From: Trebonia sp963785645 | GTDB taxonomy: Bacteria > Actinomycetota > Actinomycetes > Streptosporangiales > Streptosporangiaceae | NCBI GenBank assembly: GCA_963785645.1 | Contig: CAWAWG010000003.1 | Location: 744,001 to 808,000, forward strand | Length of the DNA: 64,000 bases | Direction of reading: 5' to 3' | Shown here: positions 26,637-34,718 of the stretch, in pieces | Position numbering within the stretch: position 1 is the stretch's first letter | Layout: each line of letters begins with the position of its first letter | Notes under the pieces: generated by a model | Seen by the model: only the letters and a program-made list of their open reading frames with translations | Databases searched by the model: none | Told to the model about the DNA's origin: nothing | Program-made: the position numbers and the translations under genes

Positions 26637-26852
26637 CTACTCTCCTTCTTTATCCTCAGATCCGTCGGTGTCCGAGGCGATCGAGAGCGCCTGGGTGGGG
26701 CAGCCGTCGACGGCGGCCTTGATCGCCTCCGCCGGGTCGCCGTCCGGGTCGATCACGATGGCGATCGTCTCGTCGTCCTGGTCGAAGGTGCCCGGGGCGT
26801 ACCAGCAGCACTGCCCCGAGCCCATGCACCGGCTGCGGTCGACGCGTATCAC
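26637..26852 (-). CDS. 3Fe-4S type ferredoxin
   Basis: This acidic 71-residue protein has ligands Cys9-x5-Cys15 and Cys51-Pro (RCMGSGQC...DGCPTQAL), the pattern of actinobacterial 3Fe-4S ferredoxins that serve P450s. The middle Cys of a 4Fe-4S set is replaced in GSGQ. An extra Cys16 follows directly. It sits 7 bp after the SDR at 26860 in the same operon and converges on the reductase gene, so an electron-carrier role for the P450 is likely. Confidence 0.9.
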   Translation of the reverse strand: MIRVDRSRCMGSGQCCWYAPGTFDQDDETIAIVIDPDGDPAEAIKAAVDGCPTQALSIASDTDGSEDKEGE

Positions 26853-26859
26853 TAGTCAG

Positions 26860-27789
26860 CTACCCTCTCAGGTGGGACATGTAGCGGCCGGCCCAGTCCA
26901 TCAGGTTGGCCGGGACGTAGTAGCCGGTCTCGTCGTTGATCGCCGCCCAGTTGGCCGCCACGTCGTCGATGGTGGCCCCGTTCAGGCCCGGCTGCAGGTA
27001 GCCGGGCGTGACCCCGACGAACAGGTGCGCGAAGCGGCCGCCGCCGGCCAGGTAGACCTCGCCGCTGACCTGGCACGACTCGTGGGCCAGGTAGGCGACC
27101 ATCGGGGCGACGTTGACCGGGTCCATCGCCGGGGTCGACTCCGCCGCCCGTGCCGCCCGCTCCTGCTCTTCCTCGGTGCGGCCGGATATCCGGGTCATCG
27201 CGTTGGGCGCGATGCAGTTGATGTTGATGTTGGCGTCGTTCCTGCCGACCGTCAGGCTCTTGGCCATGCCGATCATGGCTGCCTTGGCGATCGCATAGCC
27301 GATGTTGTCCATCAGCCCGAACATCCCGACCGAGGTGGTGAGGATGGCCCGGCCGTAGTTCTGCTCGACGAAGTACGGCCAGGCGGCGTGGAGGGTGTTG
27401 AAGGAGCCGCGGACGTGCACCGCCCAGTGCGCGTCGATCGTCTCGATGGTCGCCTCCGGCAGTGATCCCCACACCATGTTCCCGGCGTTGTTCACCACGA
27501 TGTCGATGCCGCCGAAGTGATCAACGGCCGTGTCGATGACCGACTTGCCGCCTTCGACGGTAGAGACATCGCCGTAGTTGGCGACCGCCGCTCCCCCGCC
27601 GGCCTGGATCTGCTTCACCACCTCGTCCGCCGGGCTGGTGTCCTGGCCGGTGCCGAGGGTGGACCCGCCCAGGTCGTTCACCACGACCCGGGCGCCAAGC
27701 TCGCCAAGCAGCAGCGCGTAGGCGCGACCGATCCCCCGGCCGGCCCCGGTCACCGCCGCGACCCGCCCGTCTAGCCGCAGTCCGCTCAT
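26860..27789 (-). CDS. SDR of the multifunctional-enzyme (HSD17B4-like) type
   Basis: The protein of about 309 residues starts MSGLRLDGRVAAVTGAGRGIGRAYALLLGELGARVVVNDLGGS. Together with DTSPADEVVKQIQAGGGAAVANYGDVS this is the signature of the (3R)-hydroxyacyl-CoA dehydrogenase domain of peroxisomal MFE-2-like SDRs. The active site is TTSVGMFGLMDNIGYAIAKAA. ATG 27789 has GAGGAG 5 nt upstream; in-frame GTGs at 27792/27795 are alternatives. It likely oxidises a hydroxyacyl-CoA in side-chain beta-oxidation. The operator lies 35 bp upstream and ferredoxin follows. Confidence 0.9.
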   Translation of the reverse strand: MSGLRLDGRVAAVTGAGRGIGRAYALLLGELGARVVVNDLGGSTLGTGQDTSPADEVVKQIQAGGGAAVANYGDVSTVEGGKSVIDTAVDHFGGIDIVVNNAGNMVWGSLPEATIETIDAHWAVHVRGSFNTLHAAWPYFVEQNYGRAILTTSVGMFGLMDNIGYAIAKAAMIGMAKSLTVGRNDANININCIAPNAMTRISGRTEEEQERAARAAESTPAMDPVNVAPMVAYLAHESCQVSGEVYLAGGGRFAHLFVGVTPGYLQPGLNGATIDDVAANWAAINDETGYYVPANLMDWAGRYMSHLRG

Positions 27790-27824
27790 CACCACTCCTC
27801 AACCATCAACCACTGGCATGAATA

Positions 27825-27840
27825 AATTAACCGGTCAGTA
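27825..27840. promoter_or_regulatory. TetR-type operator upstream of SDR-ferredoxin operon
   Basis: AATTAACCGGTCAGTA has a strong right half-site, ACCGGTCAGTA, 35 bp upstream of ATG 27789. Confidence 0.55.
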
Positions 27841-27946
27841 CATAGTTCGGCCGATGCCCGGGCAGCGGGCCTGCCCGGCCGGAGACACTACGCCATCCTG
27901 GGCGAGGCTTTCCACCGGGGCAATCGGACATCCCGCTCTCCGGAAT

Positions 27947-28543
27947 TCAGCCGGTGTTCTCCGGCGGGAACCCGGGCAGGCCGGGGTCGAGTTGCAGGCC
28001 GAAGGTGTTGAAGGCCATCGCGAGCAGGTCGTAGGCACCGATGGTGAACACCACGTCCATCAGCTGCCTGCGGTCGAGGTGCTCGGAGAGCACCTTCCAG
28101 GTCTCGTCGCTGACATAGCGGTCGGCCACGATCTCGTCCACCGACCGGAGCAGGGCCGCGTCGCGCGGCCCCCAGCCCGGCCAGTCCGGGCCTTCGGCCG
28201 AGATCGCCTCGATCTCTTCGTCCGACATGCCCGCGGCCCTGGCCAGGCGGACGTGCTGCGCCCACTCGTACTCGCCGCGCCGTAGCCAGGCGACCCGGAC
28301 CGTTACCATTTCCCGGTCCCGATCGGACAGCGTGCAGTGGAACAGGTGGCTGTTGAAGGTGAAGAATGCCTTGGCCAGGGCCGGGTGCCAGGAGAAAATG
28401 CCGAGGATGTTGGACGGCGGGCGCTCGCCCCGCGGCTCCGACGGCCGGCGGGCACTCCCCGGTGGGCGCAGGGCCGACAGCGCGTCGAGGACGTCGGCGT
28501 CCCAGTCAGCGGGGGGCCTCGGCGGAATCCGTTGCTCGCTCAA
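27947..28543 (-). CDS. Carboxymuconolactone decarboxylase family protein
   Basis: This AhpD-like helical protein of about 198 residues (SNILGIFSWHPALAKAFFTFNSHLFHCTLSDRDREMVTVRVAWLRRGEYEWAQHVRLARAAGMSDEEI) has the E-x-x-x-H type active-site helix (EYEWAQH) but no C-x-x-C. That argues for a decarboxylase-like or unknown function over peroxidase activity. TTG 28543 (LSEQRIPPRPP) after GAAGGGATG fits; an upstream in-frame start at 28633 would cross the operator. It stands alone with a good operator 39 bp upstream. Confidence 0.8.
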   Translation of the reverse strand: MSEQRIPPRPPADWDADVLDALSALRPPGSARRPSEPRGERPPSNILGIFSWHPALAKAFFTFNSHLFHCTLSDRDREMVTVRVAWLRRGEYEWAQHVRLARAAGMSDEEIEAISAEGPDWPGWGPRDAALLRSVDEIVADRYVSDETWKVLSEHLDRRQLMDVVFTIGAYDLLAMAFNTFGLQLDPGLPGFPPENTG

Positions 28544-28581
28544 TCGGCATCCCTTCGTCGCGAAGGCCCGGCCGGAAATTT

Positions 28582-28597
28582 TACCGACCGGTTGGCA
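28582..28597. promoter_or_regulatory. TetR-type operator upstream of the CMD-like gene
   Basis: TACCGACCGGTTGGCA has arms matching the shared palindrome at most positions, 39 bp before TTG 28543. Confidence 0.6.
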
Positions 28598-28703
28598 CAA
28601 AAAAGTATTGACCTCGCCCAAACGCGGAGTCAAGGTGTGCGTGCCGCGAGATCGTCAAACGCAAGCGGAGACCTACCGGATCGCGATTCGGCTTGTGACG
28701 CCG

Positions 28704-29450
28704 TTACGGGGCCGCGTAGCCGCCGTCGACGACGATCGCCGATCCCGTCGTCCACCGCGACGCGTCACTTGCCAGGTAGGAGTAGGCGCCGACCAGGTCG
28801 TCGGCCGACCCGAGGCCGAGCGGGTGCTTCGCCGCGATGGCGTCGACCGCCTCGGCGGGCAGGCCGGCGTGCATCGCGGACAGGAAGGTCCCGGGGCAGA
28901 CGCAGTTGACACGGACGCCGTCGCGGGCATACTCGACCGCGGCCACCTTGGCGAGATGGATGACCCCCGCCTTGGTGACGCAGTAAGGAGCGGAGTGGGT
29001 CCAGGCGGTAAGGCCGGCCACGGACGCGGTCAGGATGATCGACCCGGACTTCTGGGCGCGCATCACCGGCACGGCCGCCCGGATGCCGTTGACCGGACCG
29101 AGCACGTTGATGCGGAAGGCCCGTTCCCAGTCCTGCCCGGCCAGGTTGTGGATCCGGCCGTTGGGCGACAGCACCCCGGCGTTGCTGATGAGCACGTCGA
29201 GGCGGCCGAAGCGGTCAACCGCGTGCTTGACGACGTCCTCGACCTGGGCGAAATCGCTGACATCGGCCCGCACGGTCGCCACTCCCCCGGTGCCTCCGGC
29301 GAGGCCGGCGGCCGCCTGGGCCAGCGCGTCCTCGCTCAGGTCGCTAAGCACGAGATCCGTTTCCGGCTCCGCGGCCAGCTTGCGGGACAGGGCGGTGCCG
29401 AGCGTCCCGCCCGCACCGAGAATCGCGATGACACGCCGCGTGTTTCCCAT
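28704..29450 (-). CDS. SDR family oxidoreductase
   Basis: The 248-residue SDR begins MGNTRRVIAILGAGGTLGTALSRKLAAEPETDLVLSDLSEDAL. Its cofactor loop reads GAGGTLG rather than TGxxxGxG, a mild departure. The active site is TASVAGLTAWTHSAPYCVTKAG and the C-terminus is TTGSAIVVDGGYAAP. ATG 29450 has an AAAGG site upstream. The open frame continues upstream into MarR only because MarR carries a frameshift, so the apparent MarR-SDR fusion is not believed. It is probably cotranscribed with MarR. Confidence 0.87.
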   Translation of the reverse strand: MGNTRRVIAILGAGGTLGTALSRKLAAEPETDLVLSDLSEDALAQAAAGLAGGTGGVATVRADVSDFAQVEDVVKHAVDRFGRLDVLISNAGVLSPNGRIHNLAGQDWERAFRINVLGPVNGIRAAVPVMRAQKSGSIILTASVAGLTAWTHSAPYCVTKAGVIHLAKVAAVEYARDGVRVNCVCPGTFLSAMHAGLPAEAVDAIAAKHPLGLGSADDLVGAYSYLASDASRWTTGSAIVVDGGYAAP

Positions 29451-29551
29451 CGGAGTCTGCCTTTCTGGCGCGGTCCAGCTTGATCTGACGACGTCGGCGC
29501 TGGTGCGGCGCTTGCCCGGGTCCGTGGCGCTGATGATCTCGCCGGCTGGCG

Positions 29552-30131
29552 CTAGTCGCGGGGCGGGAGGTTGCTTTCCACCTCGAACGGCTCCCAGCCC
29601 GACTCGGTTCTCAATGTCGTTCCAGGCCAGGCGCATCTTCATGAGCAGGCCGATGAACAGCCGCTTTTCGCCGTCGGTCAGGCCGAGGTCGCGGAAGAGC
29701 TCAGCGTTAAGCAGCTTGATCGCCTGGCCGAGCAGGGCGCGCCCGGACGGCGTGATCTGGGCGATCGTGCTGCGCCGGTCGGTTGGGTGCGGCGTGCGCC
29801 TGATGAGGCCCTGGGCCTCCAGCTTGTCGACGAGGCTGGTGATACTCGTCTGATGAATCTGCAACTGCTTGCCGAGCTGGCTAAGCGGCAGGGCCCCGCC
29901 GCCATGGAAATACAGCCGCACGAGCAGCTCGTACCGGGAGAAGGTGAGGTCGACCGGCGCGAGCACCTGGTCGGCCTGCTTGGTCAGCACCTGGTGGACG
30001 CGCATGAGCGAGGTCACCGCGGCGACTCCGGCCGCGCACTCCTCCCAGCCGTTGTCGATCCAGAGATGGTACGCCTCAAGGATCGGGTCCCTGTCGCTGT
30101 GCGGAGCCACGCCGGCCTTTCCATGGATCAC
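29552..30131 (-). pseudogene. MarR family regulator with a C-terminal frameshift
   Basis: The winged-helix core is clear: VTSLMRVHQVLTKQADQVLAPVDLTFSRYELLVRLYFHGGGALPLSQLGKQLQIHQTSITSLVDKLEAQGLIRRTPHPTDRRSTIAQITPSGRALL. The frame runs on into the SDR. In the neighbouring frame the sequence GWEPFEVESNLPPRD ends with a stop at 29552, a credible natural C-terminus. The 580-bp span is one base off a multiple of three, matching one indel near 29595. The start is GTG 30131, or GTG 30110, which has AAAGG 5 nt upstream. It probably controls the adjoining SDR. Confidence 0.8.
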
Positions 30132-30181
30132 TCACTATCGGGTTGCAGATTACTCCACCGCGACTAACCAGGCTGCCACGG

Positions 30182-30403
30182 TCACACGGTCGCGATCGGG
30201 TTCAGCGGGCCGCCCGCGGTGCCGGGCAGCCGAAGCGGCGGTGCGGTCAGCAGGAAGCTGTTCCGGCCGTTCGCCCGCAGCCAGGTCGCCAGCTCCTGGG
30301 TGTACCACATCTCGCCGAGCGGGATGCCGAGCTTGAACAGGCACAGGTGATGCACCGGGATCAGGGTGTGCGGCTCGGGACTCGGCGCCGGCCATCCCTC
30401 CAC
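30182..30403 (-). pseudogene. C-terminal fragment of a cyclase family protein
   Basis: The sequence VHHLCLFKLGIPLGEMWYTQELATWLRANGRNSFLLTAPPLRLPGTAGGPLNPIATV matches the last 60 or so residues expected of cyclase/KynB-like proteins (compare IRDIGLTLGEMFN... and VGTPLTPVAIK in the intact gene at 1278). Nothing of the metal-binding N-terminal two thirds is present upstream. It is a remnant left by deletion or rearrangement between MarR and the Uma2 gene. Confidence 0.6.
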
Positions 30404-30569
30404 CGCGTAATTGTCCGCTCACCGGCCCGGATCAATCGCAGTACCAGGATGGGATCGGCGACTAGTATCGATCGACGTACGGGCCTCGCCACGACGGAGC
30501 ACGATGACCGGGAGCATCCCTGGCACGTACACTGACGGTAGGTACATCGCGGCTTGTGTGAGGAGAGCG

Positions 30570-31121
30570 ATGACGGTTCAGATCGAACTGCCGAGCGACG
30601 GCGTGATCACCCGCGAGACCTTCGGTGACCTGCCCATCCCGACGCGCGGCTGGGCGTGGGAACTGCGTTCTGGCCGATTGGAGCTGACCTACATGCCGGT
30701 GACGTTCTGGCATTGGCAGGTGGTCCTGATGCTGCTTGAGTACTGGCGGCGCCGGGCGCACCAAGTCGCCGGCGAGCAGTATGTCGCTGACTCGGGGTTC
30801 ATGCGCGGCGGCACCGGGCGCAACAACTACGTGGCTGACGGAGTGGTCTTCATCCCCGGGTACCGGCCGTCACCGCGCGAGTCGACGCACGATGCCGCTG
30901 TCCTGCACGCGGTCATCGAGGCGGTCTCCAACAACAGCGAGGAACAGGACGCGACACACAAGCTCAGGGTGTACGCCAAGCTCGGGATCCAGCACTACTG
31001 GATCGTCCGCGGCGACATCAACGCCGAGGAGATCGATGGTGTCGTGACCCAGTACGAACTGGTTAACGGAGAGTACGAAGTCGTCGGCCAGCGCCCTGTG
31101 ACTCAGATCGCCGCTCTCTAG
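30570..31121 (+). CDS. Uma2 family (DUF820) restriction-endonuclease-like protein
   Basis: This 183-residue protein has the PD-(D/E)xK-like Uma2 pattern: GWAWELRSGRLELTYMPVTFWHWQVVLMLLEYWRR, YVADGVVFIPGYRPS (the D-x-V-V strand), and LHAVIEAVSNNSEEQDATHKLRVYAKLGIQHYWIV, where E-V-x-S and the distant K resemble nuclease residues. Family members are abundant in actinomycetes and have no settled function. ATG 30570 follows AGGAG. It has no functional link to the catabolic neighbours and sits at a junction with gene debris on its left. Confidence 0.85.
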   Translation: MTVQIELPSDGVITRETFGDLPIPTRGWAWELRSGRLELTYMPVTFWHWQVVLMLLEYWRRRAHQVAGEQYVADSGFMRGGTGRNNYVADGVVFIPGYRPSPRESTHDAAVLHAVIEAVSNNSEEQDATHKLRVYAKLGIQHYWIVRGDINAEEIDGVVTQYELVNGEYEVVGQRPVTQIAAL

Positions 31122-31284
31122 CACAGACCCATCACCGCCGGAACCGCCGCCGAGGTCTTCGCGGACTGAACACGCCGCAGCCCCGCACCGGGCACTGCCT
31201 GGGGCCGTTCGTCATGGCGGTGATCAGCGCCGGGACGATCGGGCCCCGTGCGGCCGATAATTGTTGCTCAGTAAGCTCATCCGT

Positions 31285-31359
31285 ATGAGTAAGCGACAGG
31301 GGCGGCCATGGTTCGCGTTCAGGCGCCGAAGTGACGGGAACCGACCCCTGTGGGGGTGA
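31285..31359 (+). CDS. Possible 24-codon leader ORF overlapping the phosphatase start
   Basis: ATG 31285 opens a short basic peptide (MSKRQGRPWFAFRRRS...) whose stop at 31357-31359 overlaps the GTG start of the next gene at 31350. The arrangement would allow translational coupling. There is no homology I recognise, so it may be chance. Confidence 0.2.
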   Translation: MSKRQGRPWFAFRRRSDGNRPLWG

Positions 31360-32060
31360 TTCTCCTGGTGCGGCACGGCCAGGCTTCCTTCGGGGGCACT
31401 GACTACGACGTGCTCTCCCCGGCGGGCGAGCGCCAGGCTCGCTGCCTGGGCGCGGCCCTGGCCGCGCGGGGCATCACGCCCGCGTCGGTCGTCTCAGGCG
31501 CGCTAAAGCGGCAGCACGCGTCGGCTGCCGCCCTGGTTGAGGAGGCGGGATGGCCCCTGGGGGTGTCCGTTGACCCTGCGTGGGACGAATTCGAGTTCAA
31601 CGGGCTGGTCGTGGGCACACCCGACGGCCAGGCGCCGCAGGACCGAAGCGCGTTCCAGGACGCGCTGGAGGCGGGAATGCGCCGCTGGGCGGGCGCCGTT
31701 GCCCCGCCGAAGGACACGGCCGGGGCTCCGGCGGGCACCGTCGGCGCTCCCCTGGCCGGGATGAGCTTCCCCCTGGGCGATGAGAGCTTCGCGGCCTTCA
31801 CGGCGCGGGCGGAGTCGGCCCTGCGGACGGTCGCCGCGCGGCAGCCGAAGGGCGCGACGACCGTCGTCGCTACCAGCGGGGGCGTCATCGGCTGGATAGC
31901 GGCGAGCCTGCTCGGGGCCGGGGTCGAGCAGTGGATCCGGCTCAACCGGGTGTGCGTGAACACCGGGGTGACGACGCTGGTGGCCGGCCGGCGGGGAATC
32001 TCGCTGGTGACGTTCAACGACCACAGCCACCTGAGTCCGCCGGAGATTACCTACCAGTGA
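31350..32060 (+). CDS. Histidine phosphatase family (phosphoglycerate-mutase-like) protein
   Basis: This 236-residue protein has an N-terminal LLVRHGQAS (catalytic RHG with the phosphohistidine His) and the later TTVVATSGGVIGWIAASLLG, where a Gly replaces the second His of the common SHG motif. GTG 31350 or 31356 serves as start. It is a broad phosphatase/mutase family and the substrate is unknown. The missing second catalytic His, if confirmed by alignment, would weaken phosphatase activity. It is convergent with, and overlaps by 14 bp, the end of the flavin reductase frame. Confidence 0.85.
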   Translation: MGVILLVRHGQASFGGTDYDVLSPAGERQARCLGAALAARGITPASVVSGALKRQHASAAALVEEAGWPLGVSVDPAWDEFEFNGLVVGTPDGQAPQDRSAFQDALEAGMRRWAGAVAPPKDTAGAPAGTVGAPLAGMSFPLGDESFAAFTARAESALRTVAARQPKGATTVVATSGGVIGWIAASLLGAGVEQWIRLNRVCVNTGVTTLVAGRRGISLVTFNDHSHLSPPEITYQ

Positions 32061-32676
32061 GGTAGCCGGGACCGGACGTGCGCCCGGACTTCCCTACATC
32101 CAGCCCAGGTCCAGCTCGATCACGACCGGGCCGGGGGCCGGGTCGGCCGGCACCGGCCGAAGCGGGAACGTGGCCGTTAACGGCCTTGTCGTCGTCGACC
32201 GCCAGCGAGTGGAACTTGCGGCGGAAGTAGACGAAAGGCATCTCCTCCCCCAGGCCGACTTCCTCGACCTGGCCGATCAGCACGAGGTGGTCGCCGCCTT
32301 CGACCTTCGAGTAGGTGGCGCAGCGCAGCGAGATGCTGACGTCGGCGAGCAGCGGCAGGCCGTCCGCGTCGGGCTGGAAGCCCGCGCCGTCGAACTTGGC
32401 GGCGCCGCGGGTGGCGAAGCGCATCGCCAGGTCAGCGTGCTGCTGCTGGAGCACGTGGATGTTCCACCGGGCCGCCTCGGCGAACGCCGGGAAGCACTGG
32501 GCGGTGTTGGCCAGGCAGGTGAGCACCAGCGGCGGGTCCATCGACACCGAGCAGAAGGAACTCGCGGTGAAGCCCCACCAGCGACCGTCGGAGTCGCTGG
32601 TGGTGACGATCGTCGCCCCGCTCGGGAACGACGCCATGGCTTCACGGAAGGCGTTAGAAGAGGCTTCCACCGGCAT
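32047..32676 (-). CDS. Flavin reductase family protein (HsaB/NtaB-like)
   Basis: The FMN-binding split-barrel pattern is present: FREAMASFPSGATIVTTSDSDGRWWGFTASSFCSVSMDPPLVLTCLANTAQCFPAF, RFATRGAAKFDGAGF, and GDHLVLIGQVEEVGLGEEMPFVYFRRKFHSL. It supplies reduced flavin to a two-component monooxygenase. The likely partners are the HsaA-like hydroxylase at 39182 and the LLM enzyme at 6284. ATG 32676 overlaps the VOC gene by 23 bp. After FHSLAVDDD the frame becomes Pro/Gly/Arg-rich and overlaps the convergent phosphatase, so the true C-terminus may have been shifted by an indel. Confidence 0.85.
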   Translation of the reverse strand: MPVEASSNAFREAMASFPSGATIVTTSDSDGRWWGFTASSFCSVSMDPPLVLTCLANTAQCFPAFAEAARWNIHVLQQQHADLAMRFATRGAAKFDGAGFQPDADGLPLLADVSISLRCATYSKVEGGDHLVLIGQVEEVGLGEEMPFVYFRRKFHSLAVDDDKAVNGHVPASAGAGRPGPRPGRDRAGPGLDVGKSGRTSGPGYLTGR

Positions 32677-33160
32677 ACCACCGCTCGAATCGCTCCTTTG
32701 ACCCGTGCAGCCCGGACTCCGGCTCGAACAGCACGCCGGCGGGCGAGCGCACGTATGTGAACGCGCCGTAGCCCTCCTCCGGCGAGGCACCTGCCAACTC
32801 GACGGTGTATCCCTGGCTGACCAGATCCTGGTTGACCTTGGTGACATCATCCACCCAGACGCCGATATGGTGCAGACCGGCCCCGCCGCTGCGCACGTCG
32901 TAGTAGCTGCCGGGCGATCCGTGCAGCAGTTCGATGTGGACCGGCCCGTCGACCGTGAACGAGATGGTCAGGTCGTAGGTGCGGTAGCCCTGGCCCGGGG
33001 CCCACGCCTTCATCGGGATCCTCGCGGGGGTCGTCCAGCGCACCCCGATGGATCTGGTCAGCTCCTGCTGGGCCGCCTCCAGGTCCGTCACCCGGATCCC
33101 CACGTGGAAGACCTCGCCCCAGTCGAGGGCGGGGAGGCCGAGACCGCTGAGGTCAGTCAT
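32654..33160 (-). CDS. Single VOC (glyoxalase-like) protein
   Basis: The 168-residue protein has one pair of beta-alpha-beta-beta-beta units: VFHVGIRVTDLEAAQQELTRSIGVRW and GLHHIGVWVDDVTKVNQDLVSQG, with His in FHVG and HHIG as possible metal ligands and Glu in VLFEPES. Such proteins include epimerases and dioxygenase relatives. It stands in the meta-cleavage cluster 12 bp after the extradiol dioxygenase and overlaps the flavin reductase gene, so an operon role is likely though unknown. Confidence 0.8.
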   Translation of the reverse strand: MTDLSGLGLPALDWGEVFHVGIRVTDLEAAQQELTRSIGVRWTTPARIPMKAWAPGQGYRTYDLTISFTVDGPVHIELLHGSPGSYYDVRSGGAGLHHIGVWVDDVTKVNQDLVSQGYTVELAGASPEEGYGAFTYVRSPAGVLFEPESGLHGSKERFERWYAGGSLF

Positions 33161-33172
33161 GGAAACCTCCGG

Positions 33173-34057
33173 CTACTGCGCGGGCGGGGTCGGCGGGGCG
33201 GGCGGGGGAAAGAATTTATGCCCCCAGTGCTCACCGGACGTGATCTCGTAGGTGGGCTGCTCGCCGTCTACCTTCAGGCCGCCCCAGCCGAACTCGATCG
33301 CGTACAGCTCCGGTGAGTAGACGTAGAACGACGTCATCTCGTCGTTGGTGTGCTTGCCCAGGCTCATCATCATGTTGATGCCGTACTTCTCAACCCGGTC
33401 AAGCGCCCGCCCGACGTCGTCGAAGCTCTCCGCTTCGACCATGAGGTGGATCAGCTTGCCGCGCCCGGGGGCGGACGTGACGCCGAACGTGTGGTGCCGG
33501 TCGTTGGAGCTCATGAACCAGACCGTGCGCTCCCGGCCGCCCATCGTATTGCGCTCGTAGAAGCCGAGCACGTCGATGTAGAAGTCCTTCAGCGCCCTGC
33601 CGTCCTCGCCGGTGACGATGACGTGGCCCATGCCCATGTCGCCGGTCACGAACGAGCTCACCGTCGGCAGCCGGACCGGCACATGGTCCAGGATCGGGCC
33701 GTAGAACAGCTCGATCGGGTTGCCGCCGGGGTCGTCGAACTGGGCAAAGCCGGTGACTCGGCGCTCGTCGGCCTCGGCGTCCGACCCCACGGTCACCTTG
33801 ATCCCGGCGTCCTCCACGGCGGCCACCGTGCGCCTGAGGTCCCGGTCGTTCAGTACCTCGAAACCGATCGCGGTCGCCCTGCTCTCGGTGCCGGGCGAGA
33901 CGACAAGACGGGGCGGGTAGTGGTCCATCCGGTACCGCAGTGACTCGTCACCGGCGGCGTGGACCGGCATCAGCCCGAGAAAGTCTCCGGCGAAGGTCTG
34001 CCACGCGTCAAGGTCGGTCGACTCCAGCCTCAGGTAGCCGAGCGAAAGAACTGGCAC
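33173..34057 (-). CDS. Type I extradiol ring-cleavage dioxygenase (HsaC/BphC-like)
   Basis: The 294-residue two-domain VOC dioxygenase has Fe(II) ligands at His145 (MGMGHVIV), His204 (KLIHLMVE) and Glu255 (YAIEFGWG), plus the second-sphere His in DRHHTFG (188/189) and a Tyr near 245, all as in BphC/HsaC. It opens a catechol ring next to the hydroxyls, giving a yellow meta-cleavage product. The C-C hydrolase at 35301 and hydratase at 38063 would follow. The tail is an unusual Pro-rich stretch (FFPPPAPPTPPAQ). ATG 34057 precedes FLGLM typical of domain 1. Confidence 0.92.
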   Translation of the reverse strand: MPVLSLGYLRLESTDLDAWQTFAGDFLGLMPVHAAGDESLRYRMDHYPPRLVVSPGTESRATAIGFEVLNDRDLRRTVAAVEDAGIKVTVGSDAEADERRVTGFAQFDDPGGNPIELFYGPILDHVPVRLPTVSSFVTGDMGMGHVIVTGEDGRALKDFYIDVLGFYERNTMGGRERTVWFMSSNDRHHTFGVTSAPGRGKLIHLMVEAESFDDVGRALDRVEKYGINMMMSLGKHTNDEMTSFYVYSPELYAIEFGWGGLKVDGEQPTYEITSGEHWGHKFFPPPAPPTPPAQ

Positions 34058-34082
34058 TTGTCCTCCTCCTAGCGACTGTCGG

Positions 34083-34577
34083 TCAAGGCTGGGGAAACTT
34101 GCTGGACCCGGACTCGCGCCGCTTCCAGTGGCCGTCGTCGTGCCAGGTGGTCTCGATGAGGGCCGGCGGCTGCAGGTCCCAGCATTCGAGATAGGTCACG
34201 CCCTCGGGGCCCGAGGTGATCGTGAACGGCACCCCGGCGTCACCGGTCCAGAACTCGCCCGGGCCGAGTTGCCTGTTTTCCGCTCCGGTGACGCCGTACT
34301 CGACGGTCAGCTGCCCGCCGACGACGATCATGAGCTGCGGGTGGTTGACGTGCCGCTTGGGCACGGTGAAGTCCGCCCGAATGCGCCGTCCCTGCCACAG
34401 AAAAGCGGGCTCGACATTGGTCGACCGCCATATCGCACCGTCCAGGGTGGCGGCAATGTCCACCGGCGCATTGGCGATGAATCCGCCGTCATTCCAATAG
34501 AACGTCGGGTCGCCCTGAAAGAAGTCGAGCGGCTCCCAGCCATCGTCGGCGAGGAGGTCGAAAAAGGAAATGGGCAC
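34083..34577 (-). CDS. Cupin-fold protein, divergent paralogue 1
   Basis: From GTG 34577 the sequence VPISFFDLLADDGWEPLDFFQGDPTFYWNDGGFIANAPVDIAATLDGAIWRSTNVEP aligns along its whole length with the plus-strand neighbour at 34719. Cupin motifs are RRIRADFTVPKRHVNHPQLMIVVGGQLTVEYG and LGPGEFWTGDAGVPFTITSGPEGVTYLECW; His residues in KRHVNHP could bind metal. Longer in-frame starts up to 34652 would run through the palindrome at 34620, so the inner start is preferred. Function is unknown. Location suggests a dioxygenase or isomerase-like accessory of ring cleavage. Confidence 0.72.
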   Translation of the reverse strand: MPISFFDLLADDGWEPLDFFQGDPTFYWNDGGFIANAPVDIAATLDGAIWRSTNVEPAFLWQGRRIRADFTVPKRHVNHPQLMIVVGGQLTVEYGVTGAENRQLGPGEFWTGDAGVPFTITSGPEGVTYLECWDLQPPALIETTWHDDGHWKRRESGSSKFPQP

Positions 34578-34619
34578 AGGCCTATCGTTGTCTGGCTGAC
34601 GATGCTGGTCAACACGTAC

Positions 34620-34676
34620 GTCCCGCTCTTCGGGACGCGTCTTGACCTGCATTTGAAGTGTCCCGAATAACAGGAC
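34620..34676. promoter_or_regulatory. Two GTCCCG-type palindromes between divergent cupin genes
   Basis: GTCCCGCTCTTCGGGAC (34620-34636) and the poorer GTCCCGAATAACAGGAC (34660-34676) are spaced 40 bp apart (start to start) in the 141-bp gap between the two cupin starts, as expected for one regulator controlling both directions. Confidence 0.6.
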
Positions 34677-34718
34677 GTGGATAGTGACAGGGAATATCGC
34701 GACTCCTATATTGACCCC

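Noticed and set aside
28704..30131. Apparent MarR-SDR fusion protein of 475 residues
   Set aside because: The neighbouring frame gives a natural MarR C-terminus (GWEPFEVESNLPPRD, stop at 29552), and the SDR has its own ATG and ribosome site, so the fusion is created by one indel.
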